DNA from: Candidatus Poribacteria bacterium | GTDB taxonomy: Bacteria; Poribacteria; WGA-4E; WGA-3G | DNA: 64,000 nt | Direction of reading: 5' to 3' | Assembly (NCBI GenBank): GCA_003635315.1 | Contig: PYJD01000016.1 | Span: 44,751 to 108,750 of the forward strand | In this document: one piece after another, positions 45,461-54,394 of the stretch | How the letters are laid out: the number at the start of each line of letters is the position of its first letter | Numbering within the stretch: position 1 is the stretch's first letter | Program-made: the position numbers and the translations under genes | The notes under the pieces: generated by a model | What the model was told of the DNA's origin: nothing | What the model saw: the letters and a program-made list of their open reading frames with translations, nothing else | The model's database searches: none

Positions 45461-46918
45461 CTATGTCATCATTGCAAATTGTGCTGGCATGAATGCGGGA
45501 TCGGTATTGATTGCCTGTTGAAAAGCATCACGAGCGAGATTTTCATATCCGTTTGTGCGGTGTGCCAACCCAATTGAAAAATAAGCTTGTGCAAGTTTTG
45601 TACCCTCAAGACCACTGACTAAAGCCTTATAGATGGATTCCACACCGGGGTTTGGATCATCTCCATTTCTGAAGGAAGAGAGAATATGATTATACCCGTA
45701 TAACAGATGTGCAGGTGCGTAATCAGGATCAATTTCAAGAGCGGTGTTCATAGCATATTTTGCTTCAGAGAAGAAATCACCTTTTTCCAGAACACTTGAG
45801 ACAGATCTGGATGCTTGTATAAGTGTATCCGCGTACTCTGTCCATGCTTGTGGTAGGTTAGAGAATTTCTCGGTTGCACATTTCATAATGGCAATTGCTA
45901 ACCCTAAGTCATCCCCTTCAGCGACCTCTTCAGCGGTCTCTCGATAAGTATCAAAATCTTCTAATTCTTTCGTTCTTTTGTGTAGTTGTTCAATATCTGC
46001 TGTTGGAATTGCGGAAGGTTTAAAGTGTTGCCATCCGGGTTCAGGATCATCAATTAATCCTCTGTAGACCCTTAGAATAGCATACCGTGGTGTTCCCCAT
46101 ACCTCAGCGATTTCACTTATCCAGTCCGGCATGTTCGATTCCATGTCATTTAATACATCTGATAATGGCATATCTTGTTCGACCCGTTTACGGACTTCTG
46201 TGATGAAATAAGCTTCAATTTTAAGAAGTAAATCAATTTCTGCATCGTGTGCTAAAGGACCGTGTCCGGGAAGGACGTGTTCGGGTGAGAATGTTTGTAG
46301 TTCCTTGATTGTATTAATCCAATCGTGGTTTGCCATTAACCCTTCATTCATTACCGGTTGTCCAAAGATCGGAAAACTACCAGTCATAACGGTATCCCCA
46401 GAAACAATACACCCTTCTGCTGGAATCCTGATTGCAGTAGCGTCGTCAGTTTCTGCCTTTCCTAAGTGAACAAGGTGTAAGTGTTGATTCCCTAAATCCA
46501 GTTCAGTTTCATGTATAAATGTCTGGTGCGGTAGAAAAGGTGGGTCGCCAAGCGTAAATCCACGCGAACGTAGAAAGGCTTCTTGCCGGGGCGCACGATT
46601 GACCATAAAATCTTTGGTTAATTCCCGTGCTATAACAGTTGCTCCTTCTTGCTGAAAGATTGTATTTCCATTCGTATGATCCCAGTGATAATGTGTATTG
46701 ATGGCATAAAGAATGGGTTTATCCGTGATGGATCTAATAGCCGTAAGTAGCCGTTTTCCCATCATCTGGTTAACTTGTGTATCAATAACAGCAACACCGT
46801 TATCCCCTAAAATGACTGATGAGTTGACTATATTACGAAACAGGTATACACGATCTGTCACCTGAACAAGTTCACCATATTTTCTTGGAGCAAAAGGATT
46901 TTCAAAAGTATTATTCAT
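45461..46918 (-). CDS. Metallo-beta-lactamase-fold hydrolase with C-terminal TPR
   Basis: A 485-residue fusion. The MBL domain has the zinc motif H76-x-H78-x-D80-H81 (NTHYHWDHTNGN), a later His in LPGHGPLAHD (about 220-229) and SGDTVMTG. Residues about 330-480 form TPR-like helices (YAMNTALEIDPDYAPAHLLYGY; AYFSIGLAHRTNGYENLARDAFQQAINTDP). No signal peptide is visible. The activity is not predictable; thiolesterase, glyoxalase-II-like or lactonase reactions are all possible. It is tightly packed between hemE and hemH (eight-base gaps), so it probably acts alongside heme synthesis. AGGAA precedes the ATG. Confidence 0.87.
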   Translation of the reverse strand: MNNTFENPFAPRKYGELVQVTDRVYLFRNIVNSSVILGDNGVAVIDTQVNQMMGKRLLTAIRSITDKPILYAINTHYHWDHTNGNTIFQQEGATVIARELTKDFMVNRAPRQEAFLRSRGFTLGDPPFLPHQTFIHETELDLGNQHLHLVHLGKAETDDATAIRIPAEGCIVSGDTVMTGSFPIFGQPVMNEGLMANHDWINTIKELQTFSPEHVLPGHGPLAHDAEIDLLLKIEAYFITEVRKRVEQDMPLSDVLNDMESNMPDWISEIAEVWGTPRYAILRVYRGLIDDPEPGWQHFKPSAIPTADIEQLHKRTKELEDFDTYRETAEEVAEGDDLGLAIAIMKCATEKFSNLPQAWTEYADTLIQASRSVSSVLEKGDFFSEAKYAMNTALEIDPDYAPAHLLYGYNHILSSFRNGDDPNPGVESIYKALVSGLEGTKLAQAYFSIGLAHRTNGYENLARDAFQQAINTDPAFMPAQFAMMT

Positions 46919-46926
46919 TAATGTTC

Positions 46927-48006
46927 CTATAGACTCTTTGCGATTTTTACAAAATGTTTAACATTTTCAAAAGGTGTATCTCTGTGAAGTCCGTGGCTTA
47001 AATTGAGAATATGTCCTACTTTTCCACCTTGTTCTAAACAGGTATGTATTGCTTGCGTGATGTCAGAAAATGAACCGTCTCTGAGTATATCGTTATCCAC
47101 ATTTCCTTGAAATGCGATGGTATCATCTATATCGCTCTTCACTTTCTTGAGATTCAAACATTTCCCAATGCTAAGCACACCCGCTCCACTTTGGTGCATC
47201 ATATCAATATAAGGACACTCTTTTGCAAATAGAATAGCGGGTGTTAGAGAGTTAATAGCAGAGAAAATTCGTTGATGGTATGGCAGGGCGAAAGTTTCGT
47301 ATAATTCTCTGGATAAAACATCTGCGATGGATTCGAATAGTTGAACAATCTGAACACCTCGACTAATCTGGAAATTGAGATAATGTATCGTTAATTCAGT
47401 CAACTTATCTAATAAGCAGTGCATAAGGTCAGGTTCAGAATCCATCATTTTAAAGACAGGTTTAGCTTTTTCAGAAATCCCTTTTCCTTTCTTCATAGGA
47501 CTCTCTCCTGCGATAAGAAAAAAGGCGAGAGTTAATGGAGCACCAGCGAACCCAATTAGAGGTAATTCGTCATTTAGTGTTTCTCGAAGGGAGTGTATGA
47601 CATTACCTGTATATGCCAATTGAATGTGTGGATCATCAAGGGGTTTTAGGGAATCGATTTGTTGTTTGTTGCGTATGGGTGGATTTAAGATAGGTCCAGG
47701 ATTAAATCTGAAGTGTACCCCCATAGAAGCGAGAGGCGTCAGAATATCTTTATAGACTATAATTGCGTCAACACCGATGCGTTTTGGAAGGAGTGAGATT
47801 TTAACAGCTAAGTCGACATCGGTGTGAGAATCGGGACCGGGACACGTGCGGAAGAGCCGTTCTAATGGGAGATTTTGCTCTTGTCGAATCTTTCGATATA
47901 ATGGATCAGATCTACCGGCTTGTCGCATCATCCAAACAGGCACGCGTTCTACAGGTAGAGATTTTGCAGCGCGGAGAAGTAGATCGTTTTTTAATTGTTG
48001 TTCCAT
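46927..48006 (-). CDS. hemE: Uroporphyrinogen decarboxylase
   Basis: HemE decarboxylates uroporphyrinogen III to coproporphyrinogen III in the cytoplasm. The 359-residue protein begins with RVPVWMMRQAGRSDPLYRKI (about 20-39), the substrate-binding signature. It has VYKDILTPLASMGV with the catalytic Asp, GFAGAPLTLAFFLI, and the late LNLSHGLHRDTPFENV. It leads the hemE - MBL - hemH - hemY operon. I see no clear ribosome site before the ATG, but the family start agrees. Confidence 0.97.
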   Translation of the reverse strand: MEQQLKNDLLLRAAKSLPVERVPVWMMRQAGRSDPLYRKIRQEQNLPLERLFRTCPGPDSHTDVDLAVKISLLPKRIGVDAIIVYKDILTPLASMGVHFRFNPGPILNPPIRNKQQIDSLKPLDDPHIQLAYTGNVIHSLRETLNDELPLIGFAGAPLTLAFFLIAGESPMKKGKGISEKAKPVFKMMDSEPDLMHCLLDKLTELTIHYLNFQISRGVQIVQLFESIADVLSRELYETFALPYHQRIFSAINSLTPAILFAKECPYIDMMHQSGAGVLSIGKCLNLKKVKSDIDDTIAFQGNVDNDILRDGSFSDITQAIHTCLEQGGKVGHILNLSHGLHRDTPFENVKHFVKIAKSL

Positions 48007-48082
48007 GTTAGGGCAGGATTACGTAAAAGAGTAAGGCAGAGAGTAAATCTATTTTCAAATTCACCATAAAAAGCAGGGGTTT

Positions 48083-48826
48083 TTAACTTGATTTTAAGCG
48101 TGTAATTTCCTCTTGCAGTCGTAAGATTTCTTCTTCCGCCTTCTGACGCGCTTCAGCTTCAAGTTCAGCACGCGTTTCGGCTTGTTCAGCACGCGTTTCG
48201 GCATGTTCAGCACGTACTATCGCTGCATCAGCAGGAGACTGTAACCATACCCCTTCATCTGGAGCGTAAACCCCAATTCCATCATCTAATAAATGAAAAT
48301 TCAAGTTTAATATTTCAGAATACAATCCACCATCATCATCTGGGTCAACTTCAATATAAGCATCCTCAACAAGGCGAAACCCCATTAACGGAGTTGGTAA
48401 ATAACGTCTATCAACATCATAGAGGAAATACTCTGGAATACCCATTTCGGCATAATGAGCGACTTTCCCTTCTAAATCATTTTGATATGAGCGTTTGCTT
48501 GAGAATTCCATAACAAAATCGGGCGGTTTGCCTTCCTCCCAAACTTTGTAGGTGCGTCGGGCTTTCTTCCCTATCCCAAAAGAGACAAGAATATCAGGTG
48601 ACACAGCCGTTCGAAGCGGTCCCTCAATGTCGTACATCATGATATTGCCAGAGAGATAAACATCCGGGGTCTGTCGGAAATATCCTTCAAGAACTTGCCG
48701 CAGCCAGATAATCCACTGAATGTGGAGATCGGTCTCAGCCATAGGTTTACCATCCGATTCAGGGTAGAGGTCTGCCGTTTCTGTCGGAGCGAAAGGTATT
48801 TGACGCCCATTTGAATGCTTTTCCAT
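48083..48826 (-). CDS. Uma2 family (DUF820) PD-(D/E)xK-fold protein with coiled-coil tail
   Basis: A 247-residue protein. The Uma2/DUF820 domain shows VSPDILVSFG (Asp of the nuclease-like core), PDFVMEFSSKRSYQNDLEGK (Glu and Lys) and MGIPEYFLYDVD. These are the residues expected in a PD-(D/E)xK fold, but nuclease activity has not been shown for most members. Residues about 205-245 form a heptad-like Ala/Glu/Arg coiled coil (AEHAETRAEQAETRAELEAE). Such proteins occur in many copies in cyanobacteria and related uncultured bacteria. AGGAG lies nine bases upstream. It appears monocistronic. Confidence 0.88.
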   Translation of the reverse strand: MEKHSNGRQIPFAPTETADLYPESDGKPMAETDLHIQWIIWLRQVLEGYFRQTPDVYLSGNIMMYDIEGPLRTAVSPDILVSFGIGKKARRTYKVWEEGKPPDFVMEFSSKRSYQNDLEGKVAHYAEMGIPEYFLYDVDRRYLPTPLMGFRLVEDAYIEVDPDDDGGLYSEILNLNFHLLDDGIGVYAPDEGVWLQSPADAAIVRAEHAETRAEQAETRAELEAEARQKAEEEILRLQEEITRLKSS

Positions 48827-48902
48827 CGGTGTATCTCCTATCCTTAGTATTTTGTGAGTTCATTATTATGGTGAAATATTGACATAATTACACACCTTAC
48901 TC

Positions 48903-48966
48903 GTAGGAGCGATCTCCGATTCGCGATCAAACCCTTTGACAATCGGGAATCGGAATTCCCTCCTAC
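48903..48966. repeat. GTAGGAG palindromic repeat, full copy
   Basis: GTAGGAG (48903-48909) and CTCCTAC (48960-48966) are complementary ends. Inside, GATCTCCGATTCGCGATCAA and AATCGGGAATCGGAATTCCC contain further complementary pieces. It is the most complete member of the family also seen near 15381, 17159 and 44489. Confidence 0.85.
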
Positions 48967-49007
48967 AAGACTGTATGTGGAATTAATTATATAAACTACC
49001 ATTGTGT

Positions 49008-49355
49008 CTATTGAGATATACTTTTCTTCTGATACCGTTCGATGAATTGTCTTAATTTTGCGAAACTCTTCACATTCTTCATGATTCTTCCACTTTCTCT
49101 TTCTTCGAGATAGAGTAAGAACCCCATAAGGTATAGGCTTGCAAGGAACAGTATAAACCCAGAACAACACTGTACTAATGCCCTATGGTTAGAGAAGTTT
49201 AAATTTATGTATGGGGTGACAGTAACATCTTCGCGTGAAGCATCTGGTGAAACCTGTTCATGCCAGTCGAGTGAAACGAGGTCACCCCATCCAGTAATAC
49301 CCATTGAGAGGAAAACTATTGAAAGAGCAAAAACGATAAAGAATGGGATACCCAT
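49008..49355 (-). CDS. Small membrane protein
   Basis: A 115-residue protein from ATG 49355, with two hydrophobic segments (FFIVFALSIVFLSMGITG at about 5-22 and FILFLASLYLMGFLLYLEE at about 66-84) joined by a polar loop. The C-terminus is basic. No family is recognised. It starts 12 bases after the dehydrogenase stop, so it is probably cotranscribed, although no clear ribosome site is seen. Confidence 0.55.
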   Translation of the reverse strand: MGIPFFIVFALSIVFLSMGITGWGDLVSLDWHEQVSPDASREDVTVTPYINLNFSNHRALVQCCSGFILFLASLYLMGFLLYLEERESGRIMKNVKSFAKLRQFIERYQKKSISQ

Positions 49356-49367
49356 ATTGTATACCAA

Positions 49368-50438
49368 CTAAGAAGAAACTTTTATCAGTCCCTTCGTACA
49401 GCTATCTTCTCTATTACGTACTTTGGTGATCCCTTCGACAAGTGAATCGAGTGGGAATTCATGACTAATAATCTTATCCATATCAACATCTCCACTTGAA
49501 ATGAGCTGAACCGCTTCTTCCCAAGTGTTTGGAGCCAACCATGAAAATCTGATAGTTTTATCCATGAGGATAGTATCAAGTATAGGAACCTGCATGACAT
49601 CAGTATCCCCAGGTAGCCCGAAGATAACGATTGTAGCGTGTCGTCCTGTAACTTCGAGTGCAGTATGTATAGCATCCAAAGAACTTGTAGCGGTGATAGC
49701 CCGATCAGCGAGTTCTCCATCATTCAGATCTTCAATCAATGAACCAAGGTCGTCAACATAGTGTGGAGAGTCTGTGTCTTTGACATTAACGACTACATCT
49801 GCCCCGAGATCTTTTCCACAATCGAGCCGATAGTCGCGTGTACCGACAAGTAGGACGTTTTTCAAACCGCGGCTTTTCAACACTTGAACCATCATGAGAC
49901 CGATTGGTCCAGGACCAAAGACAACAGCCGTCTGTCCTTCTTCAGCGTTGAGATTATTGACTGCATATAATCCACATGCAAGGGGTTCTGTGAGAGCACC
50001 TTGATCGTATGTAACGTTGTCAGGTAATTTTACAGTCCAACGATAATCGGAGACAGCATATTCGGCGAAGCCCCCATCAACCCCTACACCCAATACACGT
50101 TTTTCTGGACATAGGTTGGATAGTCCTTTTTTACTCCAGGAAGATTCTGGGTTTGATTGTACTGGATTAACAACGACGCGATCACCAACTTTAAAACCAC
50201 CTGTTTTTTCAGCTTCGTTTCCAACATCAACGACTTCACCCGTAAATTCATGACCGAGAATTAAAGGACCTTTTCCATCGTCGGTTTCAAGTGAACTGTT
50301 CCCAAAATAGTATGCGACATCTGATCCACAGATGCCAACTGAACGTACTTTAACCAATAGGTCAGTATCGGATGGATCGGGTACAGGTCTATCTTCAAGA
50401 TTCATTGATTCTGGTTCATAGAATATTTGCGATTTCAT
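49368..50438 (-). CDS. Zinc-type dehydrogenase (MDR) lacking the structural zinc cysteines
   Basis: A 356-residue medium-chain dehydrogenase. Catalytic zinc residues C37 (GICGSD) and H63-E64 (LGHE) and the NAD loop VFGPGPIGLMMVQVL are present. The lobe that normally carries four structural-zinc cysteines is rewritten (NPVQSNPESSWSKKGLSNLC) with only one Cys, C110. It is probably a polyol or sugar dehydrogenase; the substrate is unknown. AAGGAGGT lies six bases before the ATG, one of the strongest ribosome sites here. It is distinct from the dehydrogenase at 6358. Confidence 0.92.
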   Translation of the reverse strand: MKSQIFYEPESMNLEDRPVPDPSDTDLLVKVRSVGICGSDVAYYFGNSSLETDDGKGPLILGHEFTGEVVDVGNEAEKTGGFKVGDRVVVNPVQSNPESSWSKKGLSNLCPEKRVLGVGVDGGFAEYAVSDYRWTVKLPDNVTYDQGALTEPLACGLYAVNNLNAEEGQTAVVFGPGPIGLMMVQVLKSRGLKNVLLVGTRDYRLDCGKDLGADVVVNVKDTDSPHYVDDLGSLIEDLNDGELADRAITATSSLDAIHTALEVTGRHATIVIFGLPGDTDVMQVPILDTILMDKTIRFSWLAPNTWEEAVQLISSGDVDMDKIISHEFPLDSLVEGITKVRNREDSCTKGLIKVSS

Positions 50439-50624
50439 TTTATACCTCCTTATATGAACAGATTTAGTTTATCATACCTATACAAAATATACAATGTAAT
50501 TCATTGACTGTGTATAGTAGATTTAACGGGTTTTCATTGAATTTGCTGAAATATATTTTCTATTAAAAATGTGAGTTCGATTTAATAACGACAATCTTAA
50601 TTCCTTCAGTTTGACATCAATCAA

Positions 50625-51050
50625 ATAGTCGTTGATTTGATTTTTAATCCTAATATACAGACAACCTAATAAGGTGCAAAAACAGCCCTTTAATCCTAAA
50701 TTCTTAGATGAAAAATCGTGAAAATGTTGAATTTTTCAAATCGCTGAAAAAGTGAAAAAAGTTACACTTTTTGACACATTCTGTGTCATTGAAATTGATG
50801 TAAATTACCCCTCTAACCACTGTCATAGACTGACTTTACGCCACTTTGAATTAACTTTATAAGAATTTGCAAAAAGTGTGATTTTGTGTTTTTTTTGACT
50901 TAACGGATTTTGTATTTTCCAACCTGCATATTACCTTCATAAATTGGGGATTTTTTGACATAAAGACTATAATATTTTGGTTTGTATTTAGGATCGTTTT
51001 TGTAGATATTCATCTTCTATTCTCTGATTATATATTTGTCATTATTTGCC
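50625..51050 (+). repeat. 410-bp dispersed repeat, copy 2
   Basis: This aligns with 17399-17811 in the same orientation, with scattered substitutions and small insertions or deletions. The central hairpin (AAAAAGTG...CACTTTTT near 50747-50771) is kept. The sequences flanking the two copies are unrelated, which supports separate insertions or ancient transposition. Confidence 0.85.
50823..51013 (-). pseudogene. Frameshifted relative of the repeat-encoded short peptide
   Basis: On the minus strand the ATG at 51013 opens MNIYKNDPKYKPKYYSLYV, but a TAA interrupts after 37 codons. In another frame the sequence continues GWKIQNPLSQKKHKITLF and NSYKVNSKWRKVSL, ending in TGA at 50823-50825. Compared with the open copy at 17606-17779 it is disrupted. 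Confidence 0.4.
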
Positions 51051-51286
51051 ATCTATGCGTTTTATAGTTCTACATAGAAAGGTGTTTTTTATAAAATATA
51101 CTGATAATTTGGCAATATTCTGTTTTGTATACTCCCGGTTTGCGTCATAAAGATGAGTAAAATTGGAGTTTGTGCGTAAAAAGTAGCTTTTGGTAATGTT
51201 AGTTGTCAGATATAGAAATTTTCTTCATTTAATTTTCATTTTTTTAGAAAAATGTGTGAAATCAGCATATTAATTTCCATTTTATT

Positions 51287-53431
51287 TTACCGTGTCATTA
51301 AATTTACAATTGTGACAAGATCGAGGATATTTACTTGGTTATCCCCATTGACATCAGCTCTTTCATTCATAGGAGGATTTTCACCAAAGTGCGTCACCAC
51401 AAGTAGTAGATCAATAATATCTACTATTCCATCAGCATTGACATCCCCTGGAAGAGGTTTTGGCGTTTCTGCTTCAACGACCTTCAACACTTGGTTAACC
51501 TTAATATCCGTCAATTTTTGAACAATGCCACTCGGCCAGTTGATAACCAACTCACTAACTTTTTCGTTCTTTGCAAGTCCAAAATGGATGCGTTTCTGGT
51601 CTTGCTGTGCCCAATGGATTCCACCTCCGTTTTCTCGCAGTTGTGTTTTTCCATCGGGTGTTGTTGCTAAGAGTCTTGCACCGATACCATCACGATTAGA
51701 AATAACTCCTTCTAAGTCAATTTGGAGCCAGTTATTACCGTTGCCAAGGTTGCGGAATAGTTGGTCCGGTCCGTGGTTAAAGGGATAAATACCCCTTCCA
51801 TTGGTGACAAAAAGGTCAAGGTTTCCATCCATATCATAGTCAGCCATGGTAACGCTTTGACCTCTCCCTTGTTTGCTTCCTGCTGCTCCACCAGCATCTT
51901 GTAGTTTTACAAAATTACCGTTTCCACGGTTTTCATAGAGGTGATTCTGAAGGTTTTCAGCAGTACTCGACCGAACAAGATAAAGATCAATATCCATATC
52001 ATTATCAAAGTCCCCTGCAGCCACAGAGTGACAGTCCGGAAAACGTCCATCTCCACCTAATGTCTGTAATTGTTCAAAGCCAGTACCTTTATTAATCAAA
52101 AGATCTGCATGTATGTTAACATTTGGAAAGAAATTGATAGCTTCTAAATCTGTAATTGGTTCAGTAGCAGTAATTAATGTGGTAGCAGGTAGTTTATGAT
52201 AGATGATAGTCCATTTTTTAGTGTTGGGATCATACCCAAGGTAAATCCCAAATCTTTCATTTTCAGAATACGATTTAAGTCCGGATACCCTTGGATCATT
52301 GGGTGATAATGTTACCTTAAAGGAACCTGCTCTGAGATTTGGCATGACACCCTTATATTCCCCTGTCTCAAACGATGTAACCTCATGTCCAGCTGATCCA
52401 ATTTTGACATCTTCCCGTCGATTACCCCATTCTGAATAAATCTCAAACTCCACTTCACCATCAGTCTTAAAAGAGATTCCCTTTTCTGTAAAAATAGGGA
52501 GTGGTTCAGAAAGCACACCTAAAGTACTTAGTATATACACCTCCAAGTTATATGCATCCAATTGACCAACATGTGATGGATAGATGCTCCGTGCCAAAAA
52601 TATATCTGGTAAAAGATCTCCATTCATATCTGTAATCGCAGCGTCTTGAACAATATACCCTCCTTGAATAGCAAGCGTACTTGTTACATTGCTAAAAGGT
52701 AGTGAGGATATTTCGTAGGCGGCAGCCGGATACGGGTGGGAATGAGAACCACAAATAAGATGCAAACTTCCTGTATTCGTAAGGCTTGTTAACTGTGCAA
52801 ATTCTACACTTTTATCCAAAATAAACCCGGAATGCTGATTTACATTTTCAAATCTTCCATCAATTTGACCAAAGAGTGACGTACTAACGAGTGCACCGGT
52901 CATATCTTTTCGAGCAACACCCGTCAATAATACATCAAGTTTACCATCACCGTTCCAATCGAACCAGAGTGGCGTTCTACCTCGCAAAAGAGGATAATCT
53001 ACACCAAGTACTGCAGCCCGTTCGATTAGCCTTCCATTTTCATTTACATATAAATGGTTATTGTGATTCATACGCGCTTCACCGGTCAAACCACCCCCAC
53101 TACCAGATAAAACAATGAGATCCTGGTCGCCATCATTATCAAAATCCGCCCATGCGGCTCCATGTGTATCTGCAGACGGATTCGCATTCCAAACTTCATC
53201 AATAATATCTGTAAACGTACCGTCCTTATTATTTCGATATAGACTTGGTTTGTGTCGATGATTTGTAGCCCATAGATCAAGATACCCATCCCCATCAAAG
53301 TCACCCCAGGCATTTCCCCAGCTTTCACCGACCCGTGTAATTCCTGCTGCTTGTGTCACCTCTTCAAATTGAATGTCACACCATCCTGGAGATAAGAAAC
53401 AGAAAAATGATAAGAGTATTATAGTTCGCAT
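51287..53431 (-). CDS. Secreted FG-GAP/UnbV protein with C-terminal dockerin
   Basis: A 714-residue exported protein; the signal peptide ends near residue 18. FG-GAP/VCBS repeats with calcium loops recur: GDFDGDGYLDLW, ADFDNDGDQDLIV, FDWNGDGKLDVLL, GDFDNDMDIDLYL and ADYDMDGNLDLFV. An ASPIC/UnbV domain follows (DGIGARLLATTPDG...VSELVINWPSG). The last 55 residues are a dockerin-like duplicated calcium motif, GDVNADGIVDIIDLLLV and ADVNGDNQVNILDLVTI. A dockerin would bind a cohesin; a cohesin-like domain is encoded at 22176. It is likely a cell-surface binding protein, CRTAC1-like. The membrane-protein gene lies just upstream. Confidence 0.9.
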   Translation of the reverse strand: MRTIILLSFFCFLSPGWCDIQFEEVTQAAGITRVGESWGNAWGDFDGDGYLDLWATNHRHKPSLYRNNKDGTFTDIIDEVWNANPSADTHGAAWADFDNDGDQDLIVLSGSGGGLTGEARMNHNNHLYVNENGRLIERAAVLGVDYPLLRGRTPLWFDWNGDGKLDVLLTGVARKDMTGALVSTSLFGQIDGRFENVNQHSGFILDKSVEFAQLTSLTNTGSLHLICGSHSHPYPAAAYEISSLPFSNVTSTLAIQGGYIVQDAAITDMNGDLLPDIFLARSIYPSHVGQLDAYNLEVYILSTLGVLSEPLPIFTEKGISFKTDGEVEFEIYSEWGNRREDVKIGSAGHEVTSFETGEYKGVMPNLRAGSFKVTLSPNDPRVSGLKSYSENERFGIYLGYDPNTKKWTIIYHKLPATTLITATEPITDLEAINFFPNVNIHADLLINKGTGFEQLQTLGGDGRFPDCHSVAAGDFDNDMDIDLYLVRSSTAENLQNHLYENRGNGNFVKLQDAGGAAGSKQGRGQSVTMADYDMDGNLDLFVTNGRGIYPFNHGPDQLFRNLGNGNNWLQIDLEGVISNRDGIGARLLATTPDGKTQLRENGGGIHWAQQDQKRIHFGLAKNEKVSELVINWPSGIVQKLTDIKVNQVLKVVEAETPKPLPGDVNADGIVDIIDLLLVVTHFGENPPMNERADVNGDNQVNILDLVTIVNLMTR

Positions 53432-53458
53432 TTGTTCACCGGCAATAGGGAACTACCA

Positions 53459-54301
53459 TTACAATATATATTTCATAGTTAAGAATAGATAGCGACTACA
53501 GAACTCTCCCATAAGTACAGTTATGATGGCTATGAAGAGAAATCCTGTTGCCGCGCGTGTTGCACCTACTTCATCGCGTTCAACAGACTTTGGTCGCAGA
53601 CAATCCCATGTAATGAAATAGAGGAGTAGTGTCGCGGCAAAACCTAACCCTATTCGCATATAAAAAATCAGTTTAAAATGAAAATTAAAAGGTACGGTAT
53701 TTGCGGTATGTGATCTAAAAAACATACTCAAAAAAAACAATACTATAGATACCAATAGTACAACTAATAAAGCGGTATTATACCTTCTTAATAAATGTAC
53801 AGGAAGCTCAGGTGTTACAAGATACCAGTGACCAAACCACATTCCAGTATGAACTATTCCGAGAAGTGCAGCAGAAACAAGGAATTGGAATGGTAGAATA
53901 TATTGTGCATCGGGAAATTGTACCTGATCCATGTATGTTAATGTGCTGATAATAATCAGACTTCCCCCGGCAATCGATCCTATCCAAAATATCAACAGTC
54001 TGATAATTGGATACTTGAACCACCAACTGACAGTATAGATAAAGAGTAATAGGAAGAATACGATTATGAGAATGGCTTCTGTATCTTCCCAGTATAAGAA
54101 AAAATTTGTAATATTTACAGTCTGATTATGTAGGTATAGATTTGCACACCTTGCTAACGCTATAACAAGCAGATATATTCCACCCATAAGACGATAGAAG
54201 TTTGCCCCAACAACATCTTTTGGTATTAGTATAAGTAGGATAAAGCCGCCGACAGACAGTTGTGTGAATACAAGATAGAAGATTTCGCTGATACTAAACA
54301 T
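53459..54301 (-). CDS. Multi-pass membrane protein of unknown function
   Basis: A 280-residue protein with about eight hydrophobic helices and few soluble loops. Several His residues lie near helices (IVHTGMWFGHWYL, PVHLLRR, FHFKLIFYMRIG), which might bind heme or metal as in some quinone-linked membrane subunits, but I cannot assign a family. It is transcribed upstream of the dockerin protein with a 27-base gap, so the two may be an operon. It is separated from rplL by a hairpin. Confidence 0.65.
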   Translation of the reverse strand: MFSISEIFYLVFTQLSVGGFILLILIPKDVVGANFYRLMGGIYLLVIALARCANLYLHNQTVNITNFFLYWEDTEAILIIVFFLLLFIYTVSWWFKYPIIRLLIFWIGSIAGGSLIIISTLTYMDQVQFPDAQYILPFQFLVSAALLGIVHTGMWFGHWYLVTPELPVHLLRRYNTALLVVLLVSIVLFFLSMFFRSHTANTVPFNFHFKLIFYMRIGLGFAATLLLYFITWDCLRPKSVERDEVGATRAATGFLFIAIITVLMGEFCSRYLFLTMKYIL

Positions 54302-54312
54302 AGTTTAAGAGA

Positions 54313-54343
54313 AACCCCATTATAGTTAAACCATAATGGGGTT
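54313..54343 (-). terminator. Terminator after rplL
   Basis: AACCCCATTAT (54313-54323) pairs perfectly with ATAATGGGGTT (54333-54343). On the minus strand the stem is followed by TTTCTCTT, a moderate T-run. It lies 52 bases after the rplL stop and just before the membrane-protein start. Confidence 0.75.
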
Positions 54344-54394
54344 CAGATACTTAGCTTCAGAATGTTACCATGATAGGTGAAGGTCTGATTTATG

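Larger units (their letters stand above)
50439..51286. other. 850-base intergenic region holding the second 410-bp repeat
   Basis: Left of the repeat is the AT-rich upstream region of the dehydrogenase. The repeat copy covers 50625-51050. The remaining 230 bases are AT-rich without visible signals, ending at the stop of the dockerin protein. Confidence 0.75.

Noticed and set aside
48844..49170. Minus-strand open frame of 108 codons
   Set aside because: It overlaps the small membrane-protein gene and runs through the GTAGGAG palindrome; no domain is seen.
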